Notes: generated by a model not told the origin, from the letters alone. A stretch of DNA of 64,000 bases from Mycobacterium yunnanensis (GCF_025823185.1 NZ_JACKVK010000013.1:659151-723150), one strand, 5' to 3'. Numbered from the stretch's first letter, positions 33,566 to 42,224 are shown. Numbers and translations: made by a program.

Positions 33566-34216
33566 TCAGGCCGGCTGCGCGGAGAGCTTGCGGTACTCCA
33601 GGACCGTGTCGATGATCCCGTAATCCTTGGCATCGGCGGCGGTGAGGATCTTGTCGCGGTCGGTGTCCTTGCGGATGACCGCGGCGTCCTTGCCGGTGTG
33701 ACGTGCCAGCGTGGTGTCCATCAGCGTGCGCATGCGCTCGATCTCCGCAGCCTGGATCTCCAGGTCGGAGACCTGGCCCTGGATCGCGCCGCCGACGGCG
33801 GGCTGGTGGATCAGGATGCGGGCGTTCGGCAACGCCATGCGCTTGCCGGGCGTGCCCGCGGCCAGCAGGACCGCCGCGGCCGAGGCCGCCTGGCCCAGGC
33901 ACACCGTCTGGATGTCGGCGCGCACGTACTGCATGGTGTCGTAGATCGCCATCAGCGAGGTGAACGAGCCACCGGGCGAGTTGATGTACATGGTGATGTC
34001 GCGATCGGGATCGAGCGACTCCAGCACCAGCAGCTGGGCCATGATGTCGTTCGCCGAGGCGTCGTCGACCTGCACGCCGAGGAAGATGATGCGCTCCTCG
34101 AAGAGCTTGTTGTACGGGTTGGACTCCTTGACGCCGAAGCTGGAGTGCTCGATGAACGACGGCAGGATGTAGCGCGCCTGAATCGGATTCACGGCACCGC
34201 CGTGGGGCTGCGTCAT
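33566..34216 (-). CDS. clpP2: ATP-dependent Clp protease proteolytic subunit ClpP2
   Basis: This 216-residue serine peptidase forms the mixed ClpP1P2 tetradecamer essential in mycobacteria. The catalytic triad is Ser112 (GQAASAAA), His137 (ILIHQPAVGG) and Asp188 (DTDRDKIL). The family segments INSPGGSFTSLMAIYDTMQY and LEYRKLSAQPA are present. The N-terminal extension MTQPHGGAVNPIQARYILPSFIEHSS is typical of ClpP2. Its ATG overlaps the clpP1 stop (ATGA), so the two are co-translated. Confidence 0.98.
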   Translation of the reverse strand: MTQPHGGAVNPIQARYILPSFIEHSSFGVKESNPYNKLFEERIIFLGVQVDDASANDIMAQLLVLESLDPDRDITMYINSPGGSFTSLMAIYDTMQYVRADIQTVCLGQAASAAAVLLAAGTPGKRMALPNARILIHQPAVGGAIQGQVSDLEIQAAEIERMRTLMDTTLARHTGKDAAVIRKDTDRDKILTAADAKDYGIIDTVLEYRKLSAQPA

Positions 34217-34806
34217 GAGGCACTCCCGTTGAAGTTGGCGTGGGTGATGATGTGGTCGACGAAGCCGTATTCCAGCGCCTCGGGCGCGGTGAACCAGCGG
34301 TCGCGATCCGCGTCGGCCTCGACGCGTTCGAGGGACTGACCGGTGAACTCGGCGTTGAGCCGGTTCATCTCCTTCTTCGTCAACGCGAACTGCTCGGCCT
34401 GAATCGCGATGTCGGCCGCGCTGCCGCCGATGCCGGCACTCGGCTGGTGCATCATGATTCGCGCGTGCGGCAGGGCGTAGCGCTTGCCCTTGGTGCCCGC
34501 GGCGAGCAGGAACTCGCCCATCGAGGCCGCCAAGCCCATGGCGTAGGTAGCCACGTCGCACGGCGCGAGGACCATGGTGTCGTAGATCGCCATGCCCGCG
34601 GTTACCGATCCGCCGGGCGAGTTGATGTAGAGGTTGATGTCCTTGCTGGGGTCCTCAGCGGCGAGCAGCAGAATCTGCGCGCACAGCCGGTTGGCGATGT
34701 CGTCGTCGACCTGGGTGCCCAGGAAGATGATTCGCTCGGCCAGCAACCGCTCATAGACGGAGTCGGTGAGGGTGAGCCCCGACGCGCCCGAACGCATGTC
34801 AGTCAC
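34213..34806 (-). CDS. clpP1: ATP-dependent Clp protease proteolytic subunit ClpP1
   Basis: This 197-residue subunit partners ClpP2. The triad is Ser95 (GLAASMGEF), His120 (RIMMHQPSAG) and Asp169 (EADADRDRWF), and the INSPGGSVTAGMAIYDTMVLAPCDVATYAMG stretch is nearly that of M. tuberculosis ClpP1. GTG 34806 is chosen because it gives MTDMRSGASGLTLTDSVYERLL, aligned with the M. tuberculosis start region; an in-frame TTG 18 codons upstream is an alternative. A ClgR-like palindrome lies about 90 bp upstream. Confidence 0.97.
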   Translation of the reverse strand: MTDMRSGASGLTLTDSVYERLLAERIIFLGTQVDDDIANRLCAQILLLAAEDPSKDINLYINSPGGSVTAGMAIYDTMVLAPCDVATYAMGLAASMGEFLLAAGTKGKRYALPHARIMMHQPSAGIGGSAADIAIQAEQFALTKKEMNRLNAEFTGQSLERVEADADRDRWFTAPEALEYGFVDHIITHANFNGSAS

Positions 34807-34896
34807 GGCTGGAATACCTGCTTTCTCGAGTTTGCGTACTCGTTCACTGACACTAACCAAAGGTGCGCGGTGAGGACTCCCCAGAAGGGGGTCGTT

Positions 34897-34907
34897 CGCT
34901 CACAGCG
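34897..34907. promoter_or_regulatory. candidate ClgR-type operator upstream of clpP1
   Basis: CGCTCACAGCG is a perfect inverted repeat of CGCT/AGCG with a 3-base spacer, between tig and clpP1. Actinobacterial ClgR activates clpP1P2 through sites of the form CGC-N5-GCG with T/A flanking pairs. The match is by eye and the site is short. Confidence 0.45.
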
Positions 34908-34918
34908 TCACCTCGGGG

Positions 34919-36322
34919 TTACTTGGACTCGTCGGCCTCGTCGGCGTCCTCGGCCTCGTCCGCCTCGTCGGCGGTCTCGGACTCGGCGGCCTCGGGCGTC
35001 GTGGTCGGCCCGAAGAACTCGGTCGTGTCGACCTCGTTGCCCTCGGAATCGGTGACCGTCGCGCCGTGGACGACGGCGGCGATGGTCAGTCCGCGACGGA
35101 CGTCGGCGAACATGGTGGGCAGCTGGTTGTTCTGCTGCAGCACCTGCAGCAGCTGCTGCGGTTCGATGCCGTACTGCCGGGACATGAGGACCAGGCGCTC
35201 GGTGAGGTCGTTCTGGCCGACCTGGATGTCGAGCTGGTCGGCGATGGCGTCCATCAACAGCTGGGTCTTGACGGCCTTCTCGGCGTTGGACCGGTTGTCG
35301 GCGTCGAACTCCTCGCGGGTGCTGCCCTCGGCCTCCAGCGCCTCGGCGAACTTGGCCTCGTCGTGGTCGAGACCGTGAATCGCGTTGTGCACGGTGTCGT
35401 CGACCTGGGCCTGCACGATCGCCTCGGGCAACGGCACCTCGACCTGCTCGAGCAAGGTCTCCAGCGCCTTGTCGCGGATCTGCTCGGCCTGGCCGACGCG
35501 CTTGGCCTGCTTGACCTGGTCGACCAGGCTGGCCTTGAGCTCGTCGATGGTGTCGAATTCGCTTGCCAACTGCGCGAATTCGTCATCGGGCTCGGGCAGC
35601 TCGCGCTCCTTGATGGAGACGACCTTGACGGTGACCTCGGCGTCCTCGCCGGCGTGGGTGCCCGCGACGAGCTTGGTGGTGAACACCTTGCTCTCCCCGG
35701 CGGACAGACCCTTGATCGCGTCGTCGAGGCCCTCGATGAGGTTGCCGGAACCGATCTCGTGCGACAGGCCCTCGGTCTTGGCCTCCTCGACGTCCTCGCC
35801 GTCGACGGTGGCCGACAGGTCGATGGAGACGAAGTCGCCGTCCTGGGCGGGGCGGTCCACGCCGGTGAGCGTGCCGAAGCGGGCGCGCAGGTTCTGCAGC
35901 TCGGTGTCGACCTCGTCGTCGGAGACCTCGATGGCGTCGACGGTGAAGGCGAGCGCGGACAGGTCCGGCAGGGCGATCTCGGGGCGGACGTCCACCTCGG
36001 CGGTGAACGTCAGGTCGCCGCCGTACTCCTTGCTGGTGACCTCGATCTCGGGCTGCCCGAGGGGCTGCACCTCGGCGCTGGTGACGGCCTCGCTGTAGCG
36101 GGCGGGCACGGCCTCGCCGACGACCTGGTCGAGCATCGCCTGCTTGTCGATCCTCGACTCCAGCAGCTTCACGGGAACCTTGCCGGGGCGGAATCCGGGC
36201 ATCCGGATCGTGCGGGCCAGCTCCTTGAACGCCTGATCGAAGTCGGGCTGCAGTTCCGCGAACGGCACCTCCACGTTGATGCGAACCCTGGTCGGGCTCA
36301 ACTTCTCGACGGTGCTCTTCAC
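34919..36322 (-). CDS. tig: trigger factor, ribosome-associated chaperone
   Basis: This 467-residue chaperone and peptidyl-prolyl isomerase binds nascent chains at the ribosome. The N-terminal ribosome-binding domain has FKELARTIRMPGFRPGKVPVKLLESRI with the signature GFRxGKxP. A PPIase domain follows (QDGDFVSIDLSATVDGEDVEEAKTEGLSHEIGSGNLIEGLDDAIKGLSAGESK), then the helical substrate arms. The C-terminus is a long acidic Glu/Asp/Ala tail (ESETADEADEAEDADEADESK). GTG 36322 is chosen because AAGGAG lies upstream and homology begins at KSTVEKLSPTRVRI. The gene lies downstream of tRNA-Pro and upstream of clpP1, as in M. tuberculosis. Confidence 0.97.
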   Translation of the reverse strand: MKSTVEKLSPTRVRINVEVPFAELQPDFDQAFKELARTIRMPGFRPGKVPVKLLESRIDKQAMLDQVVGEAVPARYSEAVTSAEVQPLGQPEIEVTSKEYGGDLTFTAEVDVRPEIALPDLSALAFTVDAIEVSDDEVDTELQNLRARFGTLTGVDRPAQDGDFVSIDLSATVDGEDVEEAKTEGLSHEIGSGNLIEGLDDAIKGLSAGESKVFTTKLVAGTHAGEDAEVTVKVVSIKERELPEPDDEFAQLASEFDTIDELKASLVDQVKQAKRVGQAEQIRDKALETLLEQVEVPLPEAIVQAQVDDTVHNAIHGLDHDEAKFAEALEAEGSTREEFDADNRSNAEKAVKTQLLMDAIADQLDIQVGQNDLTERLVLMSRQYGIEPQQLLQVLQQNNQLPTMFADVRRGLTIAAVVHGATVTDSEGNEVDTTEFFGPTTTPEAAESETADEADEAEDADEADESK

Positions 36323-36375
36323 GGCTTGACTCCTTGCATGTCTGTGTCTTCTTCGACGGATGTCGACGGTCGGGT

Positions 36376-36448
36376 CGGGGTGACAGGATTTGAACCTGCG
36401 GCCTTCCGCTCCCAAAGCGGATGCGCTACCAAGCTGCGCTACACCCCG
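36376..36448 (-). tRNA. tRNA-Pro (anticodon TGG)
   Basis: The minus strand folds as a full cloverleaf. It has a 7-bp acceptor stem (CGGGGTG with CACCCCG), a D-arm with AGCTTGGTA, an anticodon stem TCCGC/GCGGA with loop TTTGGGA giving anticodon TGG, and a T-arm with GTTCAAAT. No CCA is encoded. The gene is 73 nt long and lies upstream of tig. Confidence 0.97.
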
Positions 36449-36466
36449 TGCTTCACTGCCGTGGAG

Positions 36467-36497
36467 ATACTACGGGCCGGGCTCGCGACGCCATCAA
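36467..36497 (-). promoter_or_regulatory. candidate promoter of tRNA-Pro (and possibly tig)
   Basis: On the minus strand TTGATG (36497-36492) and TAGTAT (36472-36467) are spaced 19 bp apart, with the -10 about 18 bp before the tRNA. The spacing is long for sigma-A. The -35 abuts the -35 of the divergent tRNA-Gly promoter. Confidence 0.45.
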
Positions 36498-36528
36498 TTG
36501 GATTTGAATACGTCGACCCCGGTACAGT
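36498..36528 (+). promoter_or_regulatory. candidate promoter of tRNA-Gly
   Basis: TTGGAT (36498-36503) and TACAGT (36523-36528) are spaced 19 bp apart, and the -10 lies 19 bp before the mature tRNA. The -35 directly abuts that of the tRNA-Pro promoter on the other strand. Confidence 0.45.
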
Positions 36529-36547
36529 CTCGAAGCGCAGTGCTCAC

Positions 36548-36621
36548 GCGGGCGTAGCTCAATGGTAGAGCCCTAGTCTTCCAAACTAGCTACGCGGGTT
36601 CGATTCCCGTCGCCCGCTCCA
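36548..36621 (+). tRNA. tRNA-Gly (anticodon TCC)
   Basis: The sequence folds as a cloverleaf. It has acceptor GCGGGCG/CGCCCGC, D-arm GCTCAATGGTAGAGC, anticodon stem CTAGT/ACTAG with loop CTTCCAA (anticodon TCC), T-arm GCGGGTTCGATTCCCGT and discriminator T. An encoded CCA follows at 36619-36621. A hairpin terminator follows 4 bp later. Confidence 0.97.
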
Positions 36622-36625
36622 CACG

Positions 36626-36648
36626 GACCCGTCCCATTGGGGCGGGTC
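36626..36648 (+). terminator. terminator of tRNA-Gly
   Basis: Two 10-base arms (GACCCGTCCC and GGGGCGGGTC) pair with one G-T across a 3-base loop just after the tRNA. They are followed by TTCTG. Confidence 0.7.
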
Positions 36649-36808
36649 TTCTGCGTCGAGCACCCCGATGAGGCCGATCGCCCCCGGGAAGACGACGTCA
36701 TCATTCGCCGGCGTTCTGACGTGCAGAAAACCTAGCGAACACGACAGCAAGCCGAGTACCGTCCGTCCCGGACGCGCTGACGCGCCGTTAACGTCTCGGG
36801 GGGAACTC

Positions 36809-38308
36809 TTGGCAAAGCATCGGAAGTCGAAGGCGCGTGCCGCTCGCAAGGCCACCCTGACGGGCGTGGCCGTAGCCGGCATCTCCGGCGCACTGGTCGC
36901 GGGTCATGCGACCAACGTGACGGCCATGAGCTCGGTGGTCGACCTGGCGAACACCGTGATCGGGGTCGGCGGGCTCGGAGACGACACCGGCGCTCGCGTG
37001 CCACCCAAGCTGAGCGGCACCGTCGTACCAGAGGGCTACACCTACCAGGGCCTGCAGTACGACTCGGGCCTCAATCTGGCCGCCAGTCGCGACGCAGCGA
37101 TTCCACTACTCAACACGGCGATCCTCGACGCCGACGACGGCCAGAAGATCATCGTCGTGGGTTACTCGGCCGGGACGCTGGCCGTCGAGCAGGAACGCCG
37201 CAACCTGCAGCAGCTCGACTCGTCCGCGGCCCCGTCGCCCGAGCAGCTCAGCTTCGTCCAGATCGCCAGCCCCTTCGCTCCCAACGGCGGCATCTTCGCC
37301 CGCTTTCCCGGAATCCCGCTCCCCGGAATCGTCGACGCGATGGGCGGGGGGCAGCCGACGCGCTACGACACGACCTACGTCGCGAACGAATACGACCCCT
37401 ATGCCGACTTTCCCGCCTACTTCAACCCCGTGTCGCTCCTCAACAGCGCCCTGGCGATGCGGTACGCGCATCCCGACGAGGCCTACAACCCCCTGATCCC
37501 CGGCACCTCACCCGCCTACGTGACGACGGTTCAGCACACCGTCGCCGGGACCAACACGACCGACACCTACGTCCTGTACTACCGGGCCCTCCCGCTGCTC
37601 GCACCGCTGCGCCAATTGGCGACGATGACCGGTCTCACCCCCTTCAGCGAGCCGTTCATCAGTGCCGTCGAGCCGCTGCTGCGCCTCGTCGTCGACATGG
37701 GCTACACCGACCGGGTCAACGCCAATCCCTGCACCACGGTGCCCTTCTCGTTCATCACTCCCCCGCAGAACGTGATCACCGCGCTCGCCGGGGTGCCCGG
37801 TGCGATCAGCCAGGGCGTGACGAATCTACTCTCGGGCGGGACAGCTCCCACGGCGCTGCCCAACCCACTCGGCAACCTGGTGCCCGCACCGCCCGCACCG
37901 TCGGTCGAGCCACAGGTCAAGAGTTCCCAAGCACGGCTGTCGCTCGTGGCCGACTCGCCGACGCCCACCTCCACCCCGGAGCCCGTCATCACCGCCAGCC
38001 CGACCGTCACGGCGAGTACGCCGTCGGCACCCACGTCCACTCCGCCGACCACGACGTCGAATTCAACTGAGGCGACGTCGCATACGAGCGGCGACGGTCT
38101 GCATCCAACCCTGACGTCCGACGGCACTAAGGCCGTGCCCGGCGGCACCGGGAAAGCCACGGGTTCGGGTTCATCTACGGGCGGCACGACGACGACCACG
38201 TCCACCGCGACCACGACGGAACCGACGACGGAAAGCACCGGGGCGGCCGGCACGGCCGGTGCTGGCGAGACCGGCAGCGGCACCGCACCCAAGGACGCCG
38301 CCGCGTAG
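36809..38308 (+). CDS. exported PE-PPE-domain serine hydrolase with Thr/Pro/Ser-rich tail
   Basis: This protein of about 499 residues has a basic N-terminus (MAKHRKSKARAARK) and a hydrophobic signal segment (ATLTGVAVAGISGALVAGHA). An alpha/beta-hydrolase domain of the PE-PPE type follows, with VVGYSAGTLAVEQERRNL, whose nucleophile is Ser120. The last 130 or so residues are a low-complexity Thr/Pro/Ser/Gly tail likely to span the cell wall. There is no PE or PPE N-terminal domain. The start is taken as TTG 36809 because a G-rich Shine-Dalgarno precedes it and it opens the signal peptide. Possible roles are acyltransferase, esterase or cutinase-like activity on envelope lipids; no evidence selects one. 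Confidence 0.82.
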   Translation: MAKHRKSKARAARKATLTGVAVAGISGALVAGHATNVTAMSSVVDLANTVIGVGGLGDDTGARVPPKLSGTVVPEGYTYQGLQYDSGLNLAASRDAAIPLLNTAILDADDGQKIIVVGYSAGTLAVEQERRNLQQLDSSAAPSPEQLSFVQIASPFAPNGGIFARFPGIPLPGIVDAMGGGQPTRYDTTYVANEYDPYADFPAYFNPVSLLNSALAMRYAHPDEAYNPLIPGTSPAYVTTVQHTVAGTNTTDTYVLYYRALPLLAPLRQLATMTGLTPFSEPFISAVEPLLRLVVDMGYTDRVNANPCTTVPFSFITPPQNVITALAGVPGAISQGVTNLLSGGTAPTALPNPLGNLVPAPPAPSVEPQVKSSQARLSLVADSPTPTSTPEPVITASPTVTASTPSAPTSTPPTTTSNSTEATSHTSGDGLHPTLTSDGTKAVPGGTGKATGSGSSTGGTTTTTSTATTTEPTTESTGAAGTAGAGETGSGTAPKDAAA

Positions 38309-38399
38309 GTCACTCGGCGGACTACCGTGACCGCGTCATCCTGAGAACGCCCTCATCCGGGCCGGTTCGACCGGGTTTCCTGTCGGTACGCTGGACGCC

Positions 38400-39260
38400 A
38401 TGAACAGCTTTCTGCTGCTGCTGGTCGTGGTTCTCGTCGCCGTCATCGCCTTCGGGGTGATCGCCTCGTCGAAGGCGTCCGGCAGGCGCAACGCGGCGTC
38501 CCTCGACGACGCGAAGGCCGATGCGCGGCGCGCGATCGACCGCCTCGGCGGCCAGGTGCTCAACCTCAGCGGGACCGACGACGCGTCCAAGCAGGCGCTC
38601 GCCGACGCGTCCGAACGCTTCACCGCGGCCGGCTCCCAGATCGAGCAGGCCACCACCGCCAAGCAGGCGCAGCTGGCCAAGCAGACCGCCATGGAGGGGC
38701 TGTACTACGTCCGCGCGGCCCGCGTCGCCATGAACATGGATCCCGGACCCGAACTGGAGACGCTGGCCGGGCAGAACTCGGCGGGCACCGTGACCGAGGC
38801 GCGCCGCATCGAGTACGACGGCCGAGACATCGAAGCCTCGCCGACGCCGACCGAGCGCACCCCGAACTACTACCCGGGCGGCCGCGTCGCCGGTCGGCCC
38901 GTGCCCGCCGGCTGGTACTCCGAGCCGTGGTGGAAGCCGGCCCTGGTGGCCGGTGCCTGGGGTGTCGGATCGGCCCTGTTGTTCAGCTCGCTGTTCTCCG
39001 GCATGGGCGGCGTCGGTTATGACGCCCAGGGCTTCGAGAACGGGTACGGCGACGGCTACCAGGACGGCCTCGACCAGGGTCAGCTCGACGGCGGCGGCGA
39101 CCAGCAGGACTTCGGGGGCGGTGACGGCGGCTGGGGCGGTGACTCCGGGGGCGGCTGGGGTGGCGACTCCGGCGGCGGCTGGGGTGGCGATGGCGGCTGG
39201 GGCGGCGGCGATTTCGGCGGTGGAGACTTCGGCGGAGGCGGCGACTTCGGCGGCTTCTAG
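38400..39260 (+). CDS. membrane protein with coiled region and Gly-rich C-terminus (DUF1542-like)
   Basis: This 286-residue protein begins with a single hydrophobic segment (residues 2-22, NSFLLLLVVVLVAVIAFGVIA). An Ala-rich helical region that may form a coiled coil follows (DDAKADARRAIDRLGGQVLNL ... AAGSQIEQATTAKQAQLAKQTAMEGL). A second hydrophobic stretch (ALVAGAWGVGSALLFSSLFSG) precedes a tail dominated by Gly, Asp, Trp and Phe (repeats of GGGWGGDS and GGGDFGG). The tail is low complexity, and its coding DNA is a set of near-repeats. Mycobacterial homologues are annotated only as DUF1542-type or hypothetical. The function is unknown. Confidence 0.75.
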   Translation: MNSFLLLLVVVLVAVIAFGVIASSKASGRRNAASLDDAKADARRAIDRLGGQVLNLSGTDDASKQALADASERFTAAGSQIEQATTAKQAQLAKQTAMEGLYYVRAARVAMNMDPGPELETLAGQNSAGTVTEARRIEYDGRDIEASPTPTERTPNYYPGGRVAGRPVPAGWYSEPWWKPALVAGAWGVGSALLFSSLFSGMGGVGYDAQGFENGYGDGYQDGLDQGQLDGGGDQQDFGGGDGGWGGDSGGGWGGDSGGGWGGDGGWGGGDFGGGDFGGGGDFGGF

Positions 39261-39303
39261 CTCGCAAGACCAACATGTCGTACCCCTGTGCTGAGATGGG
39301 TAC

Positions 39304-40542
39304 ATGCCAACGGGGACAACCAGTCTGAGCTCCAAGGAGCGTCTGGACGTGTTGTTCGACGAGCTGGCTGGGCTGACCGGACAGCGCAACGCCATCGACG
39401 GGCGCATCGTGGACATCGTCGCCGAGATCGACGGGGACGGGCTCTGGGGCAACACCGGGTGCCGGTCGATTTCCGCGCTGGTCGCATGGCGCATCGGGGT
39501 CTCGCCCCACAACGCGCAAACCATCACCACCGTCGCCGAACGGTTGCCGGAGTTCCCGTCGTGCACCGCGGCGTTGCGGGAAGGTCGGTTGTCCCTGGAT
39601 CAAGTGGGAGTGATCGCCGAACGCGCCGGCGACGGTTCCGATGAGCACTACGCCCAGTTGGCGTCGGTGGCCACGGTGACCCAGTTGCGGACCGCCATCG
39701 CGTTGGAGCCGCGTGCCGACGCCAAGCCGTCGTGGGAGCCGGATCGGTCGATCAGTAAGACCGAGACCGCCACCCACACGACGTGGCGGATCCGGTTGCC
39801 CAAGGTGGAGGCCGCGAAGTTCGAGGCCGCGTTGGCTTCTCACCGCGACGGGCTGATCAACGACTGGAAGACCGCCCACGACGAGGACCAACCCTCGGAT
39901 CAGGCCCCGCCGTTTCCCACCAACGTGGATGCGTTCACGAGTTTGGTGGAGGCGGGGTGGGACGCCGATGTGGCGCGCCGCCCGCACGGGCAGCACACCA
40001 CCGTGGTGGTGCACCTCGATGTCGAGAAGCGTTCAGCAGGGCTACATCTGGGGCCGGTGCTGTCCGATGCCGACCGCCAGTACCTGCTGTGCGACGCGAT
40101 GTGCGAAGTGTGGGTGGAACGGCACGGACAACCGATCGGGGCGGGGCGGGGCACCCGCACCATCAGCCGACGACTCCGTCGCGTGTTGGAGCACCGCGAC
40201 CGCTGCTGTGCGGTGCCCGGCTGCGGGGCCACCCGAGGATTGCACGCCCACCACATTCGGCACTGGGAAGACGGCGGACCCACCGACCCCGACAACCTGG
40301 TCTTGCTCTGCCCGTTCCACCACCGGTTGCACCACACCGGCGGCATCACCATCAGCGGCACCGCGACCCACCTGGTGGTCACCGACGCCGACGGAACGGA
40401 GCTGACCGGGGCATCGCTGGCCAGGCCACCCACGCAACCGCCACCCGCGGTACCACCGTGCACCGGACCGCTCGGTGAACGCGCCGACTGCTGGTGGTAC
40501 GACCCCTACGACCCCAACAAGTCACCACCGAGCGAGAACTAG
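39304..40542 (+). CDS. DUF222 / HNH endonuclease domain protein (13E12-like)
   Basis: This 412-residue protein has an N-terminal DUF222 region (ERLDVLFDELAGLTGQRNAIDGRIVDIVAEID ... CRSISALVAWRIGVSPHNAQTI) and a C-terminal HNH domain, CAVPGCGATRGLHAHHIRHWEDGGPTDPDNLVLLCPFHHRLHH, with the two Cys pairs/His and the HH catalytic motif. It belongs to the multi-copy 13E12-type family of mycobacteria, members of which are mobile or selfish-like. No inverted repeats typical of an IS were seen around it. Its stop overlaps the convergent antiporter gene by 4 bp. Confidence 0.9.
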   Translation: MPTGTTSLSSKERLDVLFDELAGLTGQRNAIDGRIVDIVAEIDGDGLWGNTGCRSISALVAWRIGVSPHNAQTITTVAERLPEFPSCTAALREGRLSLDQVGVIAERAGDGSDEHYAQLASVATVTQLRTAIALEPRADAKPSWEPDRSISKTETATHTTWRIRLPKVEAAKFEAALASHRDGLINDWKTAHDEDQPSDQAPPFPTNVDAFTSLVEAGWDADVARRPHGQHTTVVVHLDVEKRSAGLHLGPVLSDADRQYLLCDAMCEVWVERHGQPIGAGRGTRTISRRLRRVLEHRDRCCAVPGCGATRGLHAHHIRHWEDGGPTDPDNLVLLCPFHHRLHHTGGITISGTATHLVVTDADGTELTGASLARPPTQPPPAVPPCTGPLGERADCWWYDPYDPNKSPPSEN

Positions 40543-42224
40543 AACCGGCTCTCGAGTCGCGCCGACACCCCGGCCTCTTGGAGGTCGAGCCGCTCGAGCA
40601 TCGCCCGTGCCGCCTCGTCCTCGATGTGCCCCTCGTCGCGTTCGGCGATCAGGGCGGCGCGCTGCGCGTGCAGCACTTGCAGATACAGCGAGCCGAACGT
40701 CTCGGCGCGCAACGTGTGGGTCGCGGGGTCGGGCATCTCGTCGGCGTCCTGCGAATGCCGGGCGATGATGTTGCGGATCTCGGCGAGCACGCGCTCATCG
40801 AGACCCTCTGGTGGGTTCGCGCGGAACTCGGTCAGGACGTCGTCGGCCGCTTCGTACACCACCCGCTCGGCCGCGAGGGTCTGCTCCCGCTCGTAGTCGG
40901 AGGTCTCCGCCGAGAGTTTCAGCCGGCTGATCAACAACGGCAGCGTGCTGCCCTGAATCAACAGCGTGCCGACGCTGACGACGAAGGCGATCGCCTGGAT
41001 GGTGGCTCGCTCCGGGAACGGTTCTCCCGCGGCGGTCGTCACCGGGATGGCCGCGGCGGCAGCCAACGTGACCACCCCGCGCATCCCGGTCCACGACACC
41101 ACCACGCTCTCTTGCCAACTCAGCGACCGACGGTCGATCAGCGAGCGCCACTTGCCCGGCGGCTTCGCGCGGCGACGGGTGCCGAGCGCGCCCCTGCCGC
41201 CGGTGGCGGGCACCGGCACGCTGAGCCGACTCTCGACGTGGCTGGAGAGCTTGCTGCGGCCGAACATGACGAGCACCGACAACGGCCGGATCGCCATGAC
41301 GATGGCCAGCACGATCAGCGACGCGATCGCCACCTCGCCGAGCGCCTCGTGCGCCTCGCGAAGGTCTTCGAGCACGAACCTCAAATGCAGTCCGATGTAG
41401 GCGAATACGAAGGCCTCGAGTAGCACGTCGACCGAGTTCCAGACGTAGCGTTCCTGCAGCCGCGTCTGATATCCCGCCCCGAGGGTTCCGTTGCCGACGA
41501 CGAACCCGGCGACGACGACGGCCAGGACACCCGAGGCGTGCAACTCCTCGGCCGCGATGAATGCCGCGAACGGCACCACCAAGCCCTGCACGGTCTCGAG
41601 GCCGGGGTTGGCCAACCGCTTGCGGATCCACAGCGTCACCAATCCCAGTGCGGCGCCGACGATCGGGCCCAGCACGGCGCTGTAAGCGAAGAGCAGGAAC
41701 GGGTTCTCGATGAAGGTGTGACTGCCGGCCACCTGAGCCACCGCGATGGTGAACAACGTCAGGGCGGCGGCGTCGTTGATGAGGCTCTCTCCGGTGAGGA
41801 TGGCCATCACCTTCTTCGGCAACCCCAGCTTGCGGCCCACCGCGACGGCGGTGACGGCGTCGGGTGGCGCGACGATGGCGCCGAGGATCAGGGCCGTGCC
41901 AAACGTCAACGGCACCACGACGAGCCACGCGGACACCGCCGCCACGGTGAACGCCGTCACCACGACCAAGCCGACGCCCAAGCCGAGGATCGGCCGGATG
42001 TTGCGCAGGAACGTCGGGAAGGAGAACGTCAACGACGCCGAGTAGAGCAGCGGCGGCAGCACCACTGTCAGCAGGATGTGCGAATCGAGTTCGGGCGCCT
42101 CGAAACCCGGGACGAACGACGCCGCGATGCCGATGACGACGATGATCAGCGCGGGTTCGAGCCCCTTGCGGTGGGCGATGGCGGTGACGACGATCGCGCC
42201 GACGACGACGAGGATGAGTTCCAC
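40539..42224 (-). CDS. Na+/H+ antiporter, CPA1 family
   Basis: This 561-residue protein has about 12 membrane segments in the first 430 residues and a cytoplasmic C-terminal tail of roughly 130 residues rich in charged residues. CPA1 signatures are LPPLLYSASLTFSFPTFLRNIRPI, GAIVAPPDAVTAVAVGRKLGLPKKVMAILTGESLINDAAALTLF (the ND motif of the ion site) and WTGMRGVVTLAAAAAIP. It should exchange sodium or potassium for protons in pH and salt homeostasis, like Rv2287/YjcE. A linker between membrane segments (SRLSVPVPATGGRGALGTRRRAKPPGKWRSLIDRR) is longer than usual. Confidence 0.9.
   Translation of the reverse strand: MELILVVVGAIVVTAIAHRKGLEPALIIVVIGIAASFVPGFEAPELDSHILLTVVLPPLLYSASLTFSFPTFLRNIRPILGLGVGLVVVTAFTVAAVSAWLVVVPLTFGTALILGAIVAPPDAVTAVAVGRKLGLPKKVMAILTGESLINDAAALTLFTIAVAQVAGSHTFIENPFLLFAYSAVLGPIVGAALGLVTLWIRKRLANPGLETVQGLVVPFAAFIAAEELHASGVLAVVVAGFVVGNGTLGAGYQTRLQERYVWNSVDVLLEAFVFAYIGLHLRFVLEDLREAHEALGEVAIASLIVLAIVMAIRPLSVLVMFGRSKLSSHVESRLSVPVPATGGRGALGTRRRAKPPGKWRSLIDRRSLSWQESVVVSWTGMRGVVTLAAAAAIPVTTAAGEPFPERATIQAIAFVVSVGTLLIQGSTLPLLISRLKLSAETSDYEREQTLAAERVVYEAADDVLTEFRANPPEGLDERVLAEIRNIIARHSQDADEMPDPATHTLRAETFGSLYLQVLHAQRAALIAERDEGHIEDEAARAMLERLDLQEAGVSARLESRF

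Noticed and set aside
33263..33633. Short open frames between clpX and clpP2
   Set aside because: They lack ribosome-binding sites and plausible protein sequence, and one runs through the clpP2 terminator hairpin.
39304..40542. Insertion sequence around the DUF222-HNH gene
   Set aside because: No terminal inverted repeats, target duplication or transposase were seen; only the family association with 13E12 repeats suggests mobility.
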